A stretch of DNA of 16,906 nucleotides from JBGUVL01 sp045134375 (GCA_045134375.1 JBGUVL010000043.1:1-16906); one strand, 5' to 3'; numbered from the stretch's first letter, positions 5,606 through 13,457 are shown. A program made the numbers and translations. Notes: generated by a model not told the origin, from the letters alone.

Positions 5606-7233
5606 GCAATCGTAAACAATCAGTATTAATGGGTGGTTTGATTTCTAGTGCTGGTATCTTTTTATCTAAGTTTTTAGGGTTATTATATGTAGTTCCTTTT
5701 AATGTTATTTTACAGACTGCTGAAAATCAAAGCTATTATTCCCAAACATATAACATTTATTCTTATATCCTAAATATCGCAACCGCTGGGTTGCCATTTG
5801 CAATTGCTACTTTAGTTGCTAAATATGCAACAAGAGATGATTATCGCACTTGTTTATTAGTAAAAAAGATTTCGTTTATTACGATGGCTACCTTTGGATT
5901 TATCTGTATGTTGTTGATGATTCTATTTTCTTCGATGATAGCGAATCAAGTATGCCCTAACGATGGTGATATCAACATCATGCGAAATTCGATTCTATTG
6001 ATTTCTTTCGCTGTTTTTATTGTTCCAATTTTAAGTTCCTTGCGTGGATTTTATCAAGGATTAAAAGAAATGGAGATATATTCCATTTCACAAGTGTTGG
6101 AACAATTAGCGCGTATTATTTTTTTATTAAGTATTGGTGCCATTATTGTTTTTGTGTTTCACCAAGATGCGGTATGGGCTGTCTATTTCGCTATATTAGC
6201 AGCTAGTATTTCAGCTGTTTTAACGATTTTTTTCATTCGATGGAAAGGGAAATTAAAATATCATGAAATCATTGAAAAATCAAAACATCAAGAATTAGAG
6301 ACGAAAGCAGATGCAAAAGAAATCTTTAAAGAGCTTCTTTATGTCGCTATTCCATATTTAATTATTTCTATCTTTGGCTATAGTGATACAATTATTAATC
6401 AAATGGATTTAAAACCAGGATTGGAAGCGTATGGTAAAATGGAATTTAGTGCTGGATTGTCCTCTGCAATCTTTTATTCTGCTACTAAAGTAATCGCAAT
6501 TCCAATGATTTTAGCTCCTGGATTTAGTGCAGCTATCATTCCTTATATCACAAGTGCAATGGAAAAGAAAAAAGGTAAATTAGTGCGAAAATATATCTTA
6601 GATTGTGTAGAATCTGTTATTTATATCGCTTTGCCTATTTGTTTTGCATTATTTGTTTTTGCCCGTCCGATTATGTTTACTTTATTTGGTAATGGAAATT
6701 TAGAAATGAATACATTTGTTCTGAAATGGTATGCATTAGAAGCTTTATGTGCAACGATTTGCCCCATCTTTTCTTCTATTGTAACTGCCATTGGATTACG
6801 AAAGAAAATAGTTGCGAATACCGTCGTATTTTCGCTCATTAAAATAGCATGTAATCGCTTGTTCATTTCCTTGTGGGGTGTTGGTGGTATGGTGCTGTCA
6901 AGTTTTGTTGCTTATTTGGTATTCACATTATTAAACCTACATTCGATTCAAAAATATTGTCATGTTAATTGGAAATATACGTTTCGTAAACTTTTGATTA
7001 TGGCTCTTGGATTAGCTTTATTCTATTTACTTTCTATCCCATTTGATTATCTTGGTTGGATTGCAATGAATCAAAATCGTATGATTTCTCTTTTCTGTTT
7101 AGCTCTTATGGGAATTGTGTGTTGTGGCGGATATATTGGATTAACCTCAATCTGTAGCATTCCACAATCGATTTTTCATTTTCAATTTTCTGATATTATC
7201 AATAAAATAAAAAATAGAGGGATACGTTCATGA
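5602..7233 (+). CDS. murJ: MurJ/YtgP-type lipid II flippase (MOP superfamily)
   Basis: This 543-residue polytopic membrane protein has about 14 hydrophobic segments and belongs to the MOP/PST flippase superfamily. Its length equals that of B. subtilis YtgP/MurJ (about 544), and it is followed by an rsuA-type gene just as ytgP is followed by ytzG in B. subtilis. Family features include the N-terminal GGLISSAGIFLSKFLGLLY, the LRGFYQGLKEM loop after the fourth segment, and LAPGFSAAIIPYIT in the middle. It would flip lipid-linked peptidoglycan precursor across the cell membrane. It overlaps its neighbours on both sides by four bases (ATGA). The SpoVB subgroup is the main alternative, but a better SpoVB candidate occurs on the minus strand in this window. 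Confidence 0.8.
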   Translation: MSNRKQSVLMGGLISSAGIFLSKFLGLLYVVPFNVILQTAENQSYYSQTYNIYSYILNIATAGLPFAIATLVAKYATRDDYRTCLLVKKISFITMATFGFICMLLMILFSSMIANQVCPNDGDINIMRNSILLISFAVFIVPILSSLRGFYQGLKEMEIYSISQVLEQLARIIFLLSIGAIIVFVFHQDAVWAVYFAILAASISAVLTIFFIRWKGKLKYHEIIEKSKHQELETKADAKEIFKELLYVAIPYLIISIFGYSDTIINQMDLKPGLEAYGKMEFSAGLSSAIFYSATKVIAIPMILAPGFSAAIIPYITSAMEKKKGKLVRKYILDCVESVIYIALPICFALFVFARPIMFTLFGNGNLEMNTFVLKWYALEALCATICPIFSSIVTAIGLRKKIVANTVVFSLIKIACNRLFISLWGVGGMVLSSFVAYLVFTLLNLHSIQKYCHVNWKYTFRKLLIMALGLALFYLLSIPFDYLGWIAMNQNRMISLFCLALMGIVCCGGYIGLTSICSIPQSIFHFQFSDIINKIKNRGIRS

Positions 7234-7928
7234 TACGATTAGATAAATATCTTTGTCATGCTGGATACGGCACACGAAAAGAAGTAAAAAAAGTGATACG
7301 TAATGGTTGGGTATGTGTAAATGGGAAAACCATTCGAAATGATGATTTTAAAATTGATGAAATGACGGCAGAAGTTCTTATTGATGGGACTCCTGTAAGC
7401 TATCAAAAATATTATTATATTATGTTAAATAAGCCATCTGGATATGTTAGCGCAACGATTGATGATCACTATCCAACGGTTCTTGATTTAATTGACGAAG
7501 ATTATGCGTTTCATTTGTTTCCTGTTGGAAGACTTGATGTGGATACGGAAGGATTACTTTTGTTAACCAATGATGGTCAATTTTCACATAATCTGCTTTC
7601 GCCACGAAAACATGTAGATAAAGAATATTATGTAGAATTAGATCATGAATATACGGATGAGGATATCTTTCAACTTACAAAAGGAGTCAGATTAAACGAA
7701 GGAGAAAAAGCACTACCTGCTAATGTAGAAAGAATCAATGATAATTCTATGTATCTCACGATACAAGAAGGAAAATATCATCAAGTCAAAAGAATGATGC
7801 ACGCCATTGATAATGAAGTTGTTTATTTACAGCGGGTAAGGATAGGTTCTTTAGTACTTGATAAAAATCTACCATTAGGTGGTTATCGACCTTTACAGGG
7901 AGAAGAGATTACAGCTTTATTAAAGTAA
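7230..7928 (+). CDS. RsuA-family pseudouridine synthase
   Basis: This 232-residue protein has an N-terminal S4 RNA-binding domain (LDKYLCHAGYGTRKEVKKVI, residues 3-22) and a catalytic domain with the family signature GRLDVDTEGLLLLTNDG containing the catalytic aspartate D103. KEYYVELDH and the YHQVKRMMH motif follow. It isomerises uridine to pseudouridine in rRNA; RsuA acts on 16S U516, while RluB/E/F act on 23S rRNA, and the target cannot be settled from sequence alone. The order after murJ matches B. subtilis ytgP-ytzG. The start overlaps the murJ stop, with AGAGGGA as its ribosome site. Confidence 0.93.
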   Translation: MIRLDKYLCHAGYGTRKEVKKVIRNGWVCVNGKTIRNDDFKIDEMTAEVLIDGTPVSYQKYYYIMLNKPSGYVSATIDDHYPTVLDLIDEDYAFHLFPVGRLDVDTEGLLLLTNDGQFSHNLLSPRKHVDKEYYVELDHEYTDEDIFQLTKGVRLNEGEKALPANVERINDNSMYLTIQEGKYHQVKRMMHAIDNEVVYLQRVRIGSLVLDKNLPLGGYRPLQGEEITALLK

Positions 7929-7957
7929 TCAAAAATAAAAAGGAGAATAAGAATTGC

Positions 7958-8836
7958 ATGAAACAATATTTAGATTTATGTCATTATATATTAGAGAATG
8001 GAGAAGATCGATCTGATCGTACAGGAACAGGAACGCGATCTGTATTTGGTTATCAAACCCGCTATGATCTTCGCAAGGGATTCCCTTTGTTAACTACCAA
8101 AAAAATGTTTTTACGTCCGATTGCAGAGGAATTGCTTTGGTTTATTAAAGGGGATACGAATATTAAATATTTGGTAGATCGTAATGTGAAAATTTGGAAT
8201 GAATGGCCGTATGAAGATTTCAAAAAAAGTGAAGATTTTCATGGAGAAACATTAGATGAATTTGTCCAAAAAATAAAAGAAGATGCTTTGTTTGCACAAA
8301 AGCATGGGAATCTAGGACCGGTATACGGAGCACAATGGCGCAATTTCAACTATGAAGGTGTGGATCAATTATCAAAATTGGTTGATTCTTTAAAAAACAA
8401 TCCTTTCAGTCGCCGACATATTATTTGTGCATGGAATCCAGCGCAAGTGGACGATATGGCATTGCCTCCTTGTCATGCATTTTTGCAGTTTTATGTATCA
8501 AATGATCAAAAGTATTTATCCTGTCAATTATATCAACGTAGTGCTGATGTTTTTTTAGGTGTACCTTTCAATATTGCTTCCTATGCGTTAATGACAGCCA
8601 TGCTAGCGCAAGTATGTGGATATCAACCAAAAGAATTCATTCATACTATGGGGGATGCTCACATTTATAAAGATCATTTTGATGTCGTGAAAACACAAAT
8701 TTCTAGAGAACCTCTTCCTCAATGTAAGTTGGTGTTAAATCCTGAAATCCGTTCTATTTTTGATTTCACGATAGATGATATTAAGATTGAAAATTATCAA
8801 TGTCATGGAAAGTTGGTAGGAAAGGTAAGTGTTTAA
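7958..8836 (+). CDS. thyA: Thymidylate synthase (ThyA)
   Basis: ThyA methylates dUMP to dTMP using methylenetetrahydrofolate, producing dihydrofolate. The protein shows DRTGTGTRSVFG near the N-terminus, the catalytic cysteine C172 in LPPCHAF, CQLYQRSADVFLGVPFNIAS, and HIY near the end. At 292 residues it is about 28 longer than E. coli ThyA. The extra residues sit between WNEWPYE and GNLGPVYG (roughly 85-115), an insertion position also used by Lactobacillus and other Gram-positive enzymes. The ribosome site AGGAG (7941-7945) is rather far, 12 bases, from the ATG. It follows the pseudouridine synthase by 29 bases without a terminator and overlaps dfrA by one base. Confidence 0.98.
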   Translation: MKQYLDLCHYILENGEDRSDRTGTGTRSVFGYQTRYDLRKGFPLLTTKKMFLRPIAEELLWFIKGDTNIKYLVDRNVKIWNEWPYEDFKKSEDFHGETLDEFVQKIKEDALFAQKHGNLGPVYGAQWRNFNYEGVDQLSKLVDSLKNNPFSRRHIICAWNPAQVDDMALPPCHAFLQFYVSNDQKYLSCQLYQRSADVFLGVPFNIASYALMTAMLAQVCGYQPKEFIHTMGDAHIYKDHFDVVKTQISREPLPQCKLVLNPEIRSIFDFTIDDIKIENYQCHGKLVGKVSV

Positions 8837-9309
8837 TGATTTCTATTGTGGTAGCCCATGGGCATAATCTTGTTATTGGAAAAGATGGTTGGATGCCATG
8901 GCATCTTCCCGAAGATTTAAAATGCTTTAAGAAAATTACACTACATCATGACATCGTAATGGGTAGAACAACATTTGAAGCAATGAAAAAGCCATTACCG
9001 TATCGTCATACTTATCTTGTTACAACGCAAAAAAATTATCAATATCAACATAAAGATGTTACTGTAATTCATGATTTCAAACAATTATTGGAGTCTTATC
9101 AAAACAATAACAATATTCTTTATATTTGTGGAGGTGCTCAAATTTATCATTTTGCTTTACCTTATGTGGACGAAATGTGGATTTCACTCGTAGATCAGCA
9201 TTATGACGGAGATACTTTTTTTCCTTCTTATTCACTTGATGATTTTATTGTAAAAACAAAAGAAAGAAAGGCTGGTTTTGTTTTAATTCACTATGTAAGA
9301 AAGAAGTAA
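8836..9309 (+). CDS. dfrA: Dihydrofolate reductase
   Basis: This enzyme reduces dihydrofolate with NADPH, regenerating the cofactor oxidised by ThyA. It is 157 residues long, typical for bacterial DHFR. Visible features are IGKDGWMPWHLPEDLKCFK, with the catalytic acid D27 and W22, the cofactor motif VMGRTTFEAM, and ICGGAQIY. The ATG at 8836 shares its first base with the ThyA stop (TAATG). Longer starts upstream are rejected because they lack homology and lie within thyA. A GGAAAGGT stretch (8819-8825 region) can serve as ribosome site. Confidence 0.96.
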   Translation: MISIVVAHGHNLVIGKDGWMPWHLPEDLKCFKKITLHHDIVMGRTTFEAMKKPLPYRHTYLVTTQKNYQYQHKDVTVIHDFKQLLESYQNNNNILYICGGAQIYHFALPYVDEMWISLVDQHYDGDTFFPSYSLDDFIVKTKERKAGFVLIHYVRKK

Positions 9310-9326
9310 TATTCTTTCTTTTTTTT
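9297..9326 (+). terminator. Probable intrinsic terminator after dfrA
   Basis: AAGAAAGAA (9297-9305) pairs with TTCTTTCTT (9312-9320), giving a 9-bp, mostly A-T stem overlapping the dfrA stop, followed by T to 9326. The low GC content makes the stem weak. Confidence 0.65.
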
Positions 9327-9334
9327 ATGTATCC

Positions 9335-9343
9335 TGTTATAGT
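9335..9343 (+). promoter_or_regulatory. Extended -10 promoter for pdp
   Basis: TG-T-TATAGT (9335-9343), just after the dfrA terminator and 18 bases before the pdp ATG, has the same arrangement as the lipoprotein promoter at 5057. No clear -35 is seen. Confidence 0.5.
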
Positions 9344-9361
9344 AAAAATGAGGTTATTGTT

Positions 9362-10669
9362 ATGGATATTCTATCAATTATTGAAAAAAAGCGGGATAAG
9401 AAAATTTTATCCGAAGACGAAATTCATTATTTCATCAACCAATATATTATGGGTCATATCTTAGATTATCAAGCGAGTTCTTTATTAATGGCAATTTGTA
9501 TTAATGGGTTTACGGATGAAGAAACTTTTGCTTTAACAAAGGCTATGTTACAAAGTGGAGATACTATTGATCTTTCACCATTAAATGGTATCAAAGTCGA
9601 TAAACACTCGACGGGTGGAGTGGGTGATAAAACATCTTTAATAATTGGCCCTATGGTAGCTGCTTGTGGACTTATATTTGCGAAAATGAGTGGGAGGGCA
9701 TTATCATTTACCGGAGGTACCATTGATAAATTAGAATCAATTGATGGATTTCAAGTGGAAAAATCAAAACATGAATTTTTAAAACAACTTGATAAGATTC
9801 ATTTGGCTATCATAGCACAAAGTGATTCTTTGGTTCCAGCGGATAAAAAATTATACGCTTTACGTGATGTTAGTGGTAGCGTTCCTTCCATTCCTTTGAT
9901 TGCTTCTTCTATTATGTCGAAAAAGTTAGCGGTAGGAACGAATATGATATTATTAGATGTAAAATATGGGGATGGCGCATTTATGCAAACAAAAGAAGAG
10001 GCAATGCAACTTGCAAAATTAATGATTCGAATAGGGACAGCTTTCCAACGACAAGTAAAAGCTGAAATTACTAGTATGGAACAGCCCCTCGGTTATGCGA
10101 TTGGTAATTCATTAGAAGTTGCAGAAGCGATTCAAGTGTTACAAGGAAGTGGTCCAGATGATCTTAGAAATCTTTGCCTTCATAGTGTTGGAGTAATACT
10201 AATGATGGCAAATCGTTGTAAAAGTATTGAGGAAGGGAAAGCAATCGCAAAAAAAACGTTAATTGATCATAGTGCTTATTATAAATTTAAAGAAATGGTC
10301 ATCCATCAAGGTGGTAATGAGGATGATTTAAAATCCATGCTGTCTCAATTAACACATCCAAAAACTCGTTATTCTTATTCCTGTCAATCCGAACAAACCG
10401 GTTATGTGAAAAAAATTCATACCAAAAAACTTGGCCTTATTGCATGTCAATTAGGCGCAGGAAGAACCAAGAAAAATGATCCTATTGATCCTTATGCTGG
10501 TATTTTATTAAAGGTAAAATGCAACGATAAAGTTCCATTCGGTAAGGTGTTATGTCGTGTTGATTCAAATAAAATAATTGATGATTCGATAATGGAGGAA
10601 ATCCGAAATTGTTTTGAAATTGATCATGAACGGAGTTCTATTCCTTCCCTAATTGAAGCATTAGTATAA
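9362..10669 (+). CDS. pdp: Pyrimidine-nucleoside phosphorylase
   Basis: This enzyme cleaves thymidine, uridine or deoxyuridine with phosphate, for pyrimidine salvage or pentose use. The 435 residues match PyNP length (about 433 in Geobacillus stearothermophilus). The family signature is present as VDKHSTGGVGDKTSL, with ALRDVSGS, ASSIMSKKLA (active-site R, S and K of the thymidine phosphorylase family), DVKYGDGAFM, and a C-terminal domain carrying GAGRTKKND. The segment usually GLGHTGGT reads ALSFTGGT, putting F116 where the family has an active-site histidine (H85 of E. coli DeoA). The unit has its own promoter and terminator and follows thyA-dfrA. Substrate preference (PyNP versus thymidine phosphorylase) is not decided by sequence. 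Confidence 0.92.
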   Translation: MDILSIIEKKRDKKILSEDEIHYFINQYIMGHILDYQASSLLMAICINGFTDEETFALTKAMLQSGDTIDLSPLNGIKVDKHSTGGVGDKTSLIIGPMVAACGLIFAKMSGRALSFTGGTIDKLESIDGFQVEKSKHEFLKQLDKIHLAIIAQSDSLVPADKKLYALRDVSGSVPSIPLIASSIMSKKLAVGTNMILLDVKYGDGAFMQTKEEAMQLAKLMIRIGTAFQRQVKAEITSMEQPLGYAIGNSLEVAEAIQVLQGSGPDDLRNLCLHSVGVILMMANRCKSIEEGKAIAKKTLIDHSAYYKFKEMVIHQGGNEDDLKSMLSQLTHPKTRYSYSCQSEQTGYVKKIHTKKLGLIACQLGAGRTKKNDPIDPYAGILLKVKCNDKVPFGKVLCRVDSNKIIDDSIMEEIRNCFEIDHERSSIPSLIEALV

Positions 10670-10695
10670 AACAGTTCTATTTGGAACTGTTTTTT
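10669..10695 (+). terminator. Intrinsic terminator after pdp
   Basis: ACAGTTC (10671-10677) pairs with GAACTGT (10684-10690), extended by flanking A and T, with a six-base loop and a T run to 10695. Confidence 0.9.
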
Positions 10696-10720
10696 CATAT
10701 GGTAGAACGAGGTTGATAGC

Positions 10721-11875
10721 ATGAGAAAGAGTGTCATTATCATTTGTTTGATTCTAATTTGTTTTCCTATTTCTGTGAAAGCAGAGCAAACGGATGAATC
10801 GTCGTTGTTTGCAAAAAATGCAGCTGGAGCTTATGTCATGGAATATACGACGATGAAAGAAGTATTTAAAAAAGAGGAAACAAAGAAATTATATCCAGCC
10901 AGCATGACAAAAATGATGAGTCTTTTATTAGTTTATGAAGCTTTAGAAGCTCATGTGATTGCATACGATGATATTATAACAACAAGTGCTTATGCTGCTA
11001 GTATGGGTGGAAGTCAAATATTTCTAGAAGAAAATGAAATGATGTCGGTAAAAGATTTATTAAAAAGTGTTTGTATCGCTAGCGCGAATGATGCGATTGT
11101 CGCTTTAGCAGAAAAAGTAGCAGGTAATGAATCTTCGTTTGTTGAAAAAATGAATCAAAAAGCCAAGCAAATAGGATGCATTAATACACATTTTGTGAAT
11201 ACGACAGGACTGCATGATGAGAATCACTATTCTTGTGCGAAAGATATGGCGATTATCGCAAAACATTTACTTGATATTGGAGGAAACGAATTATTAGCAA
11301 TCACTTCCACATACGAAGATTATATTCGAGAAGATAGTGATAAAAAATTTTGGCTAGTGAATACAAATAAATTGATTCGTCAGTATGAAGGGTGTGATGG
11401 GCTGAAAACGGGTTATACAAGCGAAGCTGGTTCTTGCATAACCGTTAGTGCAAAACGCAATCATATGCGCTTTATTGTCGTTGTAATGAAGGAGCCAGAT
11501 GCAAAAACAAGAAATGCAGAAGTAGCTGAATTACTAGATTATAGTTTTTCATTGTTTGATCAAATGATGATTTATTCAAAAGGAAAGAAGATTGAAACAA
11601 GAAAAATACCACAATCGAAAGAAGGTAAAGTAGATTTAATTTGTGAAGAAGACATCAGCATTATATATGAAAAAGGAAAAGAAGTTGCTATTGCTTCACA
11701 AGAAGTAAAATGGTTAGATAAAAAACTGCCCTACAAAGAAAACCAGCGAATTGCACAATTAAAAATAGAACTAAATGATGGTACAAAAATTACTACCTAT
11801 TTGATAAGCAAGAAAAAAGTAACTCCGTTATCGTTTGTTGATGTCTTTGTTAAAGGAATGTTAGAAATGATTTGA
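10721..11875 (+). CDS. dacF: D-alanyl-D-alanine carboxypeptidase (DacF-type, PBP5 family)
   Basis: This secreted low-molecular-weight penicillin-binding protein trims the terminal D-Ala from peptidoglycan stem peptides. It has a signal peptide of about 21 residues (cleavage after SVKA). The three active-site motifs are SMTK (61-64, nucleophile S61), SAN (121-123) and KTG (229-231). A C-terminal beta domain ends in a probable amphipathic anchor (FVDVFVKGMLEMI). The position immediately upstream of spoIIAA-spoIIAB-sigF matches dacF of B. subtilis, a forespore gene affecting cortex cross-linking; the role here is inferred from that context. GAGG (10709-10712) is the ribosome site. No clear promoter is seen in the 25 bases between the pdp terminator and the start. 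Confidence 0.9.
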   Translation: MRKSVIIICLILICFPISVKAEQTDESSLFAKNAAGAYVMEYTTMKEVFKKEETKKLYPASMTKMMSLLLVYEALEAHVIAYDDIITTSAYAASMGGSQIFLEENEMMSVKDLLKSVCIASANDAIVALAEKVAGNESSFVEKMNQKAKQIGCINTHFVNTTGLHDENHYSCAKDMAIIAKHLLDIGGNELLAITSTYEDYIREDSDKKFWLVNTNKLIRQYEGCDGLKTGYTSEAGSCITVSAKRNHMRFIVVVMKEPDAKTRNAEVAELLDYSFSLFDQMMIYSKGKKIETRKIPQSKEGKVDLICEEDISIIYEKGKEVAIASQEVKWLDKKLPYKENQRIAQLKIELNDGTKITTYLISKKKVTPLSFVDVFVKGMLEMI

Positions 11876-11896
11876 AGTCCTAAAAGGACTTCTTTT
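11874..11896 (+). terminator. Intrinsic terminator after dacF
   Basis: GAAGTCCT (11874-11881) pairs with AGGACTTC (11885-11892) around an AAA loop, followed by TTTT and shortly by another T run (11901-11906). It begins inside the dacF stop codon. Confidence 0.85.
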
Positions 11897-11956
11897 GTCG
11901 TTTTTTAACTGCTTTTAGGGGAAATCAACAACCGAAGTATCCTTTGTGATAGGATA
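11894..11956 (+). promoter_or_regulatory. spoIIA operon control region with dyad and Spo0A-box-like site
   Basis: TTTGTCG at 11894-11900 equals the first seven bases of the Spo0A box TTTGTCGAA. AGGGGAAAT at 11917-11925 resembles a SigH -35 (RnAGGAWWW) with one mismatch, but no GAAT -10 lies at the right distance. A perfect inverted repeat TATCCT-N7-AGGATA (11938-11956) stands just before the ribosome site. In B. subtilis this operon uses SigH and Spo0A; here the exact promoter cannot be fixed. Confidence 0.35.
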
Positions 11957-11974
11957 GGCAAAGGAGGGATAACA

Positions 11975-12295
11975 ATGAAATATCAAATTATAGATCGTGT
12001 AATGTATTGCTATTTTGATGGTGAATTTGACTATCAACATATTGCTGCAATCAAGAATTATGTCATTTCATTAATTGAAGAAGCTACTAACGTAAACCGG
12101 ATCATTTTTGATTTTGAGGAAATAACATTTGTTGACAGCACTGGTATCGGTTTTGTGATTGCACGATATAAACAATGTTGTGCTTTATGCAAAACGTTAG
12201 AGATTGCAAATCTTTCAAAAGAAAATCGAATTATTTTTGAAATGTCTGGCATTTTTCAAATTATTAAATCAGTAGACAATGGGGTGAAACTATGA
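11975..12295 (+). CDS. spoIIAA: Anti-sigma F factor antagonist SpoIIAA
   Basis: This STAS-domain protein of 106 residues binds SpoIIAB and frees SigF in the forespore when dephosphorylated by SpoIIE. The phosphorylation loop FVDSTGIGFVIARYK carries S55 in the position of B. subtilis S58, with T in place of the second serine. It has an AGGAGGG ribosome site (11962-11968). The stop overlaps the spoIIAB start (ATGA, 12292-12295), which couples antagonist and anti-sigma factor production. Confidence 0.95.
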   Translation: MKYQIIDRVMYCYFDGEFDYQHIAAIKNYVISLIEEATNVNRIIFDFEEITFVDSTGIGFVIARYKQCCALCKTLEIANLSKENRIIFEMSGIFQIIKSVDNGVKL

Positions 12296-12708
12296 ACAAA
12301 ATGAGATTATCATTCTTATCTAGAATAGAAAATGAGACTTTTGCGAGAACCAGTGTAATCGCTTTTTTAATGCCTCTCAACATGACGACACAAGATGTTA
12401 TGGAAATAAAAACAATAATGGCGGAAGGAATTGTCAATGCGATTATCCACGGATACGAAGGTAGAAATGATGAAATGATTGAAGTTGAAGTCGGATATGA
12501 TGAAAATCGCTTGGTTACTATCATCATTTCGGATGAAGGAGTTGGAATTGAGGATATCGCATTAGCGATGCAACCAATGTATACCAGTAAGAAAGATCTG
12601 GAAAGAAGTGGAATGGGAATGAGTATTATGAGTACTTTTGCAGATAGTTTTAACTGTTTTTCAAAGGTGAATTGTGGAACCAAACTTGTCATTCAAAAAC
12701 AACTATAA
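12292..12708 (+). CDS. spoIIAB: Anti-sigma F factor / serine kinase SpoIIAB
   Basis: This GHKL-fold kinase holds SigF inactive and phosphorylates SpoIIAA. In 138 residues it shows the N box (E45, N49, with IHG at 52-54), the G1 box DEGVG (81-85) and the G2 box RSGMGMSIM (105-113). R19 corresponds to the SpoIIAA-contacting arginine near the N-terminus of the B. subtilis protein. GGGGTGA (12281-12287) is the ribosome site. Its 3' end overlaps the sigF start by 35 bases. Confidence 0.96.
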   Translation: MNKMRLSFLSRIENETFARTSVIAFLMPLNMTTQDVMEIKTIMAEGIVNAIIHGYEGRNDEMIEVEVGYDENRLVTIIISDEGVGIEDIALAMQPMYTSKKDLERSGMGMSIMSTFADSFNCFSKVNCGTKLVIQKQL

Positions 12709-13420
12709 TAGTTTAAGCAACGAAGAACTCATAAAACTTTCCCAGGAGGGAAACGAAGAGATTAAAGACTACTTTTTTGAACGGAATAAACCATTAATCT
12801 ATGGAATCATTAAACGCTTTTATCGGAATCGTAAAGATGAAGATTTGTTTCAGATTGCATGTGTTGGCTTTGTAAAAGCATTCAATCATTTTGATTTAAA
12901 TTACAATGTTAAATTTTCAACCTATGCAGTTCCTATTATTATTGGTGAAATCAAGAAATATTTTCGTGATGAGGGTAGTGTTCATATTGCACGTTCACTA
13001 AAAGAAAACTACTATCGTATTGTGAATGCAAGAGAACGATTACAACAAATCTATTTGTGTGAGCCAACCATTCAAATGATTGCAGAAGATCTATCACTAA
13101 GTGAAGAAGATGTTATCTTATCATTAGAAGCAAATCAATATGTCAGTAGTGTAGATGATGTAATTTATGAAAGTGAAGGAAATGACATTACTTTGCTCGA
13201 TATCAGTAAAGATGAAAAAGAAAATGATATTGTGTTAAAAGCAGCATTAGAAAAAGAAAATGCAGCATTGAACGAGGAAGAAAAACTATTACTATTCTAT
13301 CGCTATTATAAAAATATGAAACAACAAGAAATTGCGTTAAAAATGGGAATGAGTCAGGTGCAAGTATCGCGAATGGAGAAAAAGATACTTTTGAAATTAA
13401 GGGAAAAGTTTACTGTTTAA
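12674..13420 (+). CDS. sigF: RNA polymerase sigma factor SigF
   Basis: This is the first forespore-specific sigma factor, of the sigma-70 family. Region 2 spans the DEDLFQIACVGFVKAFNHFD segment through FSTYAVPIIIGEIKKYFRD (about residues 55-97). Region 3 follows (ARSLKENYYRIVNARERL), and region 4 is the helix-turn-helix NMKQQEIALKMGMSQVQVSRME (about 215-236). At 248 residues it is close to B. subtilis SigF (255). I use the GTG at 12674 because AAAGGTGA (12663-12670) is a good ribosome site and no ATG lies before the conserved region; an in-frame TTG at 12686 is the alternative. SigG is a close paralogue, but the operon identifies this gene as sigF. Confidence 0.95.
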   Translation: MEPNLSFKNNYNSLSNEELIKLSQEGNEEIKDYFFERNKPLIYGIIKRFYRNRKDEDLFQIACVGFVKAFNHFDLNYNVKFSTYAVPIIIGEIKKYFRDEGSVHIARSLKENYYRIVNARERLQQIYLCEPTIQMIAEDLSLSEEDVILSLEANQYVSSVDDVIYESEGNDITLLDISKDEKENDIVLKAALEKENAALNEEEKLLLFYRYYKNMKQQEIALKMGMSQVQVSRMEKKILLKLREKFTV

Positions 13421-13422
13421 TA

Positions 13423-13431
13423 TGCTATAAT
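13423..13431 (+). promoter_or_regulatory. Extended -10 promoter for nadE
   Basis: TG-C-TATAAT (13423-13431) begins three bases after the sigF stop, with no clear -35. No terminator hairpin separates sigF from nadE, so read-through from the spoIIA operon is also possible. Confidence 0.6.
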
Positions 13432-13457
13432 ATCATCGTTGAGAGAGGATGATTAGG

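Noticed and set aside
6621..6866. An 81-codon minus-strand frame inside murJ
   Set aside because: Antisense to a conserved flippase, no start signals, no family resemblance.
8800..8835. GTG-type or ATG extension of dfrA to 8800
   Set aside because: The added 12 residues lie inside thyA and precede the conserved MISIVVAHG start; TAATG overlap at 8836 is the normal arrangement.
11917..11925. SigH promoter for spoIIAA
   Set aside because: Only the -35-like AGGGGAAAT fits; no GAAT-type -10 occurs at the required spacing, so I did not call a SigH promoter as such.
12264..12692. A 142-codon open frame on the minus strand opposite spoIIAB
   Set aside because: It lies fully over the well-supported spoIIAB gene, has no ribosome site and its translation shows no domain; it is a by-product of spoIIAB codon use.
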